DNA of 5,855 bases from Planctomycetota bacterium. GTDB lineage: Bacteria; Planctomycetota; Phycisphaerae; UBA1845; CAIVHJ01. Each line of letters starts with the position of its first letter. Position 1 is the first letter of the stretch. Shown piece by piece: positions 5,127 to 5,855 of this stretch. Both the position numbers and the translations under genes were made by a program. The stretch covers positions 1-5,855 of the forward strand of contig JADFJZ010000121.1 of the NCBI GenBank assembly GCA_022565195.1, in the 5' to 3' direction. Under the pieces are notes generated by a model. The model searched no databases. It was not told where the DNA came from and saw only the letters and a program-made list of their open reading frames with translations.

Positions 5127-5855
5127 ATGCCGTTCATGCTCAAGGCTTTCGTTTGTGTCACACAACTGACCTTCGCACTGATTGCACCCGACGAGCCACA
5201 AACCGTGGCCGAGCGCAGCGGATATCAAGCCACCGCTCGGTACCACGAAGTCATGGCCTTCATCGACAAGCTCGAGCCGCTCGCGCCGCTGCTTCGCGTG
5301 GGCGAACTCGGCGAGAGCAGCGAAGGCCGCTCGATACCGTTGCTCATTCTCGCCGATCCCCCGGTCGCGACAGCCAAAGAGGCGGCTGACAGCGGCAAGC
5401 TGGTCGCCTTTGCCTTCGGCAACATCCACGCCGGCGAAGTGTGCGGCAAAGAGGCGCTGCTGATGCTCGCGCGGGAGATCGGCACCACGCCCGATCATCC
5501 ACTGCTCAAGAACCTCATCATCGTCTTCGCACCGATCTACAACACCGACGGCAACGAGCGAATGTCGAAAGACAGTCGACGCGGCCAGCTCGGGCCGGCG
5601 CAGGGGCAAGGCCAGCGCGCCAACGCCCAAGGGCTCGACCTCAATCGCGATTACGTCAAGCTCGAATCTCCCGAGGCCCGGGCGCTCGTTCGCTTTATGA
5701 ACCACTGGGATCCGGCGATCATCATCGACACACACACGACGAACGGCTCTCATCACCAGTACACCATCACCTACGCCGCACCGCGCCACCCCGCCGGCGA
5801 TCGCGAGGTCATCGAATACGTCCGCGATACGATGCTCCCCGCCGTCACGTCCAGC
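5127..5855 (+). CDS. M14-family zinc carboxypeptidase-like protein, 5' part
   Basis: Predicted exported zinc metallopeptidase that removes C-terminal residues from peptides or acts on a related amide. The 243 visible codons run off the right edge. A short hydrophobic N-terminus (residues 4-20, LKAFVCVTQLTFALIA) is a likely signal peptide, with an unclear cleavage site because Pro21 follows Ala20. The catalytic fold carries the M14 landmarks in order: zinc ligands His101 and Glu104 in GNIHAGEVCGKE, substrate-binding Arg145 in NTDGNER, Asn173-Arg174 in GLDLNRDY, and the third zinc ligand His203 in IIIDTHTTNGS. The catalytic glutamate expected later lies beyond the window. The start at ATG 5127 has GGAG (5113-5116) ten bases upstream; an in-frame ATG at 5136 is an alternative. 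Divergent from ggt, it may share a role in peptide breakdown outside the cytoplasm. Substrate specificity cannot be read from this part. Confidence 0.95.
   Translation, partial: MPFMLKAFVCVTQLTFALIAPDEPQTVAERSGYQATARYHEVMAFIDKLEPLAPLLRVGELGESSEGRSIPLLILADPPVATAKEAADSGKLVAFAFGNIHAGEVCGKEALLMLAREIGTTPDHPLLKNLIIVFAPIYNTDGNERMSKDSRRGQLGPAQGQGQRANAQGLDLNRDYVKLESPEARALVRFMNHWDPAIIIDTHTTNGSHHQYTITYAAPRHPAGDREVIEYVRDTMLPAVTSS

Noticed and set aside
4824..5789. Upstream extension of the ggt frame toward a 902-residue protein
   Set aside because: The extension translates the palindromic repeats and the antisense of the M14 gene. The ATG at 4823 has a ribosome site and a signal peptide and gives a normal GGT length.

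Overview
The window looks like chromosome from a GC-rich member of Planctomycetota. This is an inference from gene content: a Sec-exported zinc metalloprotease of the DUF5117/DUF4953 type, a secreted gamma-glutamyltransferase, an M14 peptidase, and intergenic palindromic repeats of a style I associate with that phylum. I see no rRNA, tRNA, CRISPR array, insertion sequence or phage gene.

Layout from left to right. A minus-strand metalloprotease gene starts at 1641 and runs off the left edge; its zinc site HEVGHTLGLRH is encoded close to that edge. A 530-base gap (1642-2171) has a candidate promoter for that gene, a short direct repeat and a possible leader hairpin, but no convincing gene. A plus-strand queuosine-precursor transporter gene (YhhQ family, 2172-2990) follows. 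It converges on a minus-strand gamma-glutamyltransferase gene (ggt, 3081-4823), and nearly all of the 90 bases between them is one 71-base imperfect palindrome. Upstream of ggt, a 303-base divergent gap carries a second, unrelated pair of inverted palindromes plus a third hairpin and a candidate ggt promoter. A plus-strand M14 zinc carboxypeptidase-like gene starts at 5127 and runs off the right edge.

Three of the four proteins appear to be exported peptide- or gamma-glutamyl-hydrolysing enzymes (metalloprotease, GGT, M14 peptidase). Together they would suit extracytoplasmic breakdown of proteins, peptides and glutathione to amino acids. The fourth, the transporter, belongs to tRNA queuosine modification and has no evident link to the others. 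The genes are not one operon: adjacent genes are divergent, convergent and divergent in turn.

No wholly new system is obvious. The most interesting structure is non-coding: two different palindromic repeat families, each present as a head-to-head pair of hairpins that can also fold into one long cruciform. One pair shows a compensatory base-pair change, which suggests the fold itself has been maintained.
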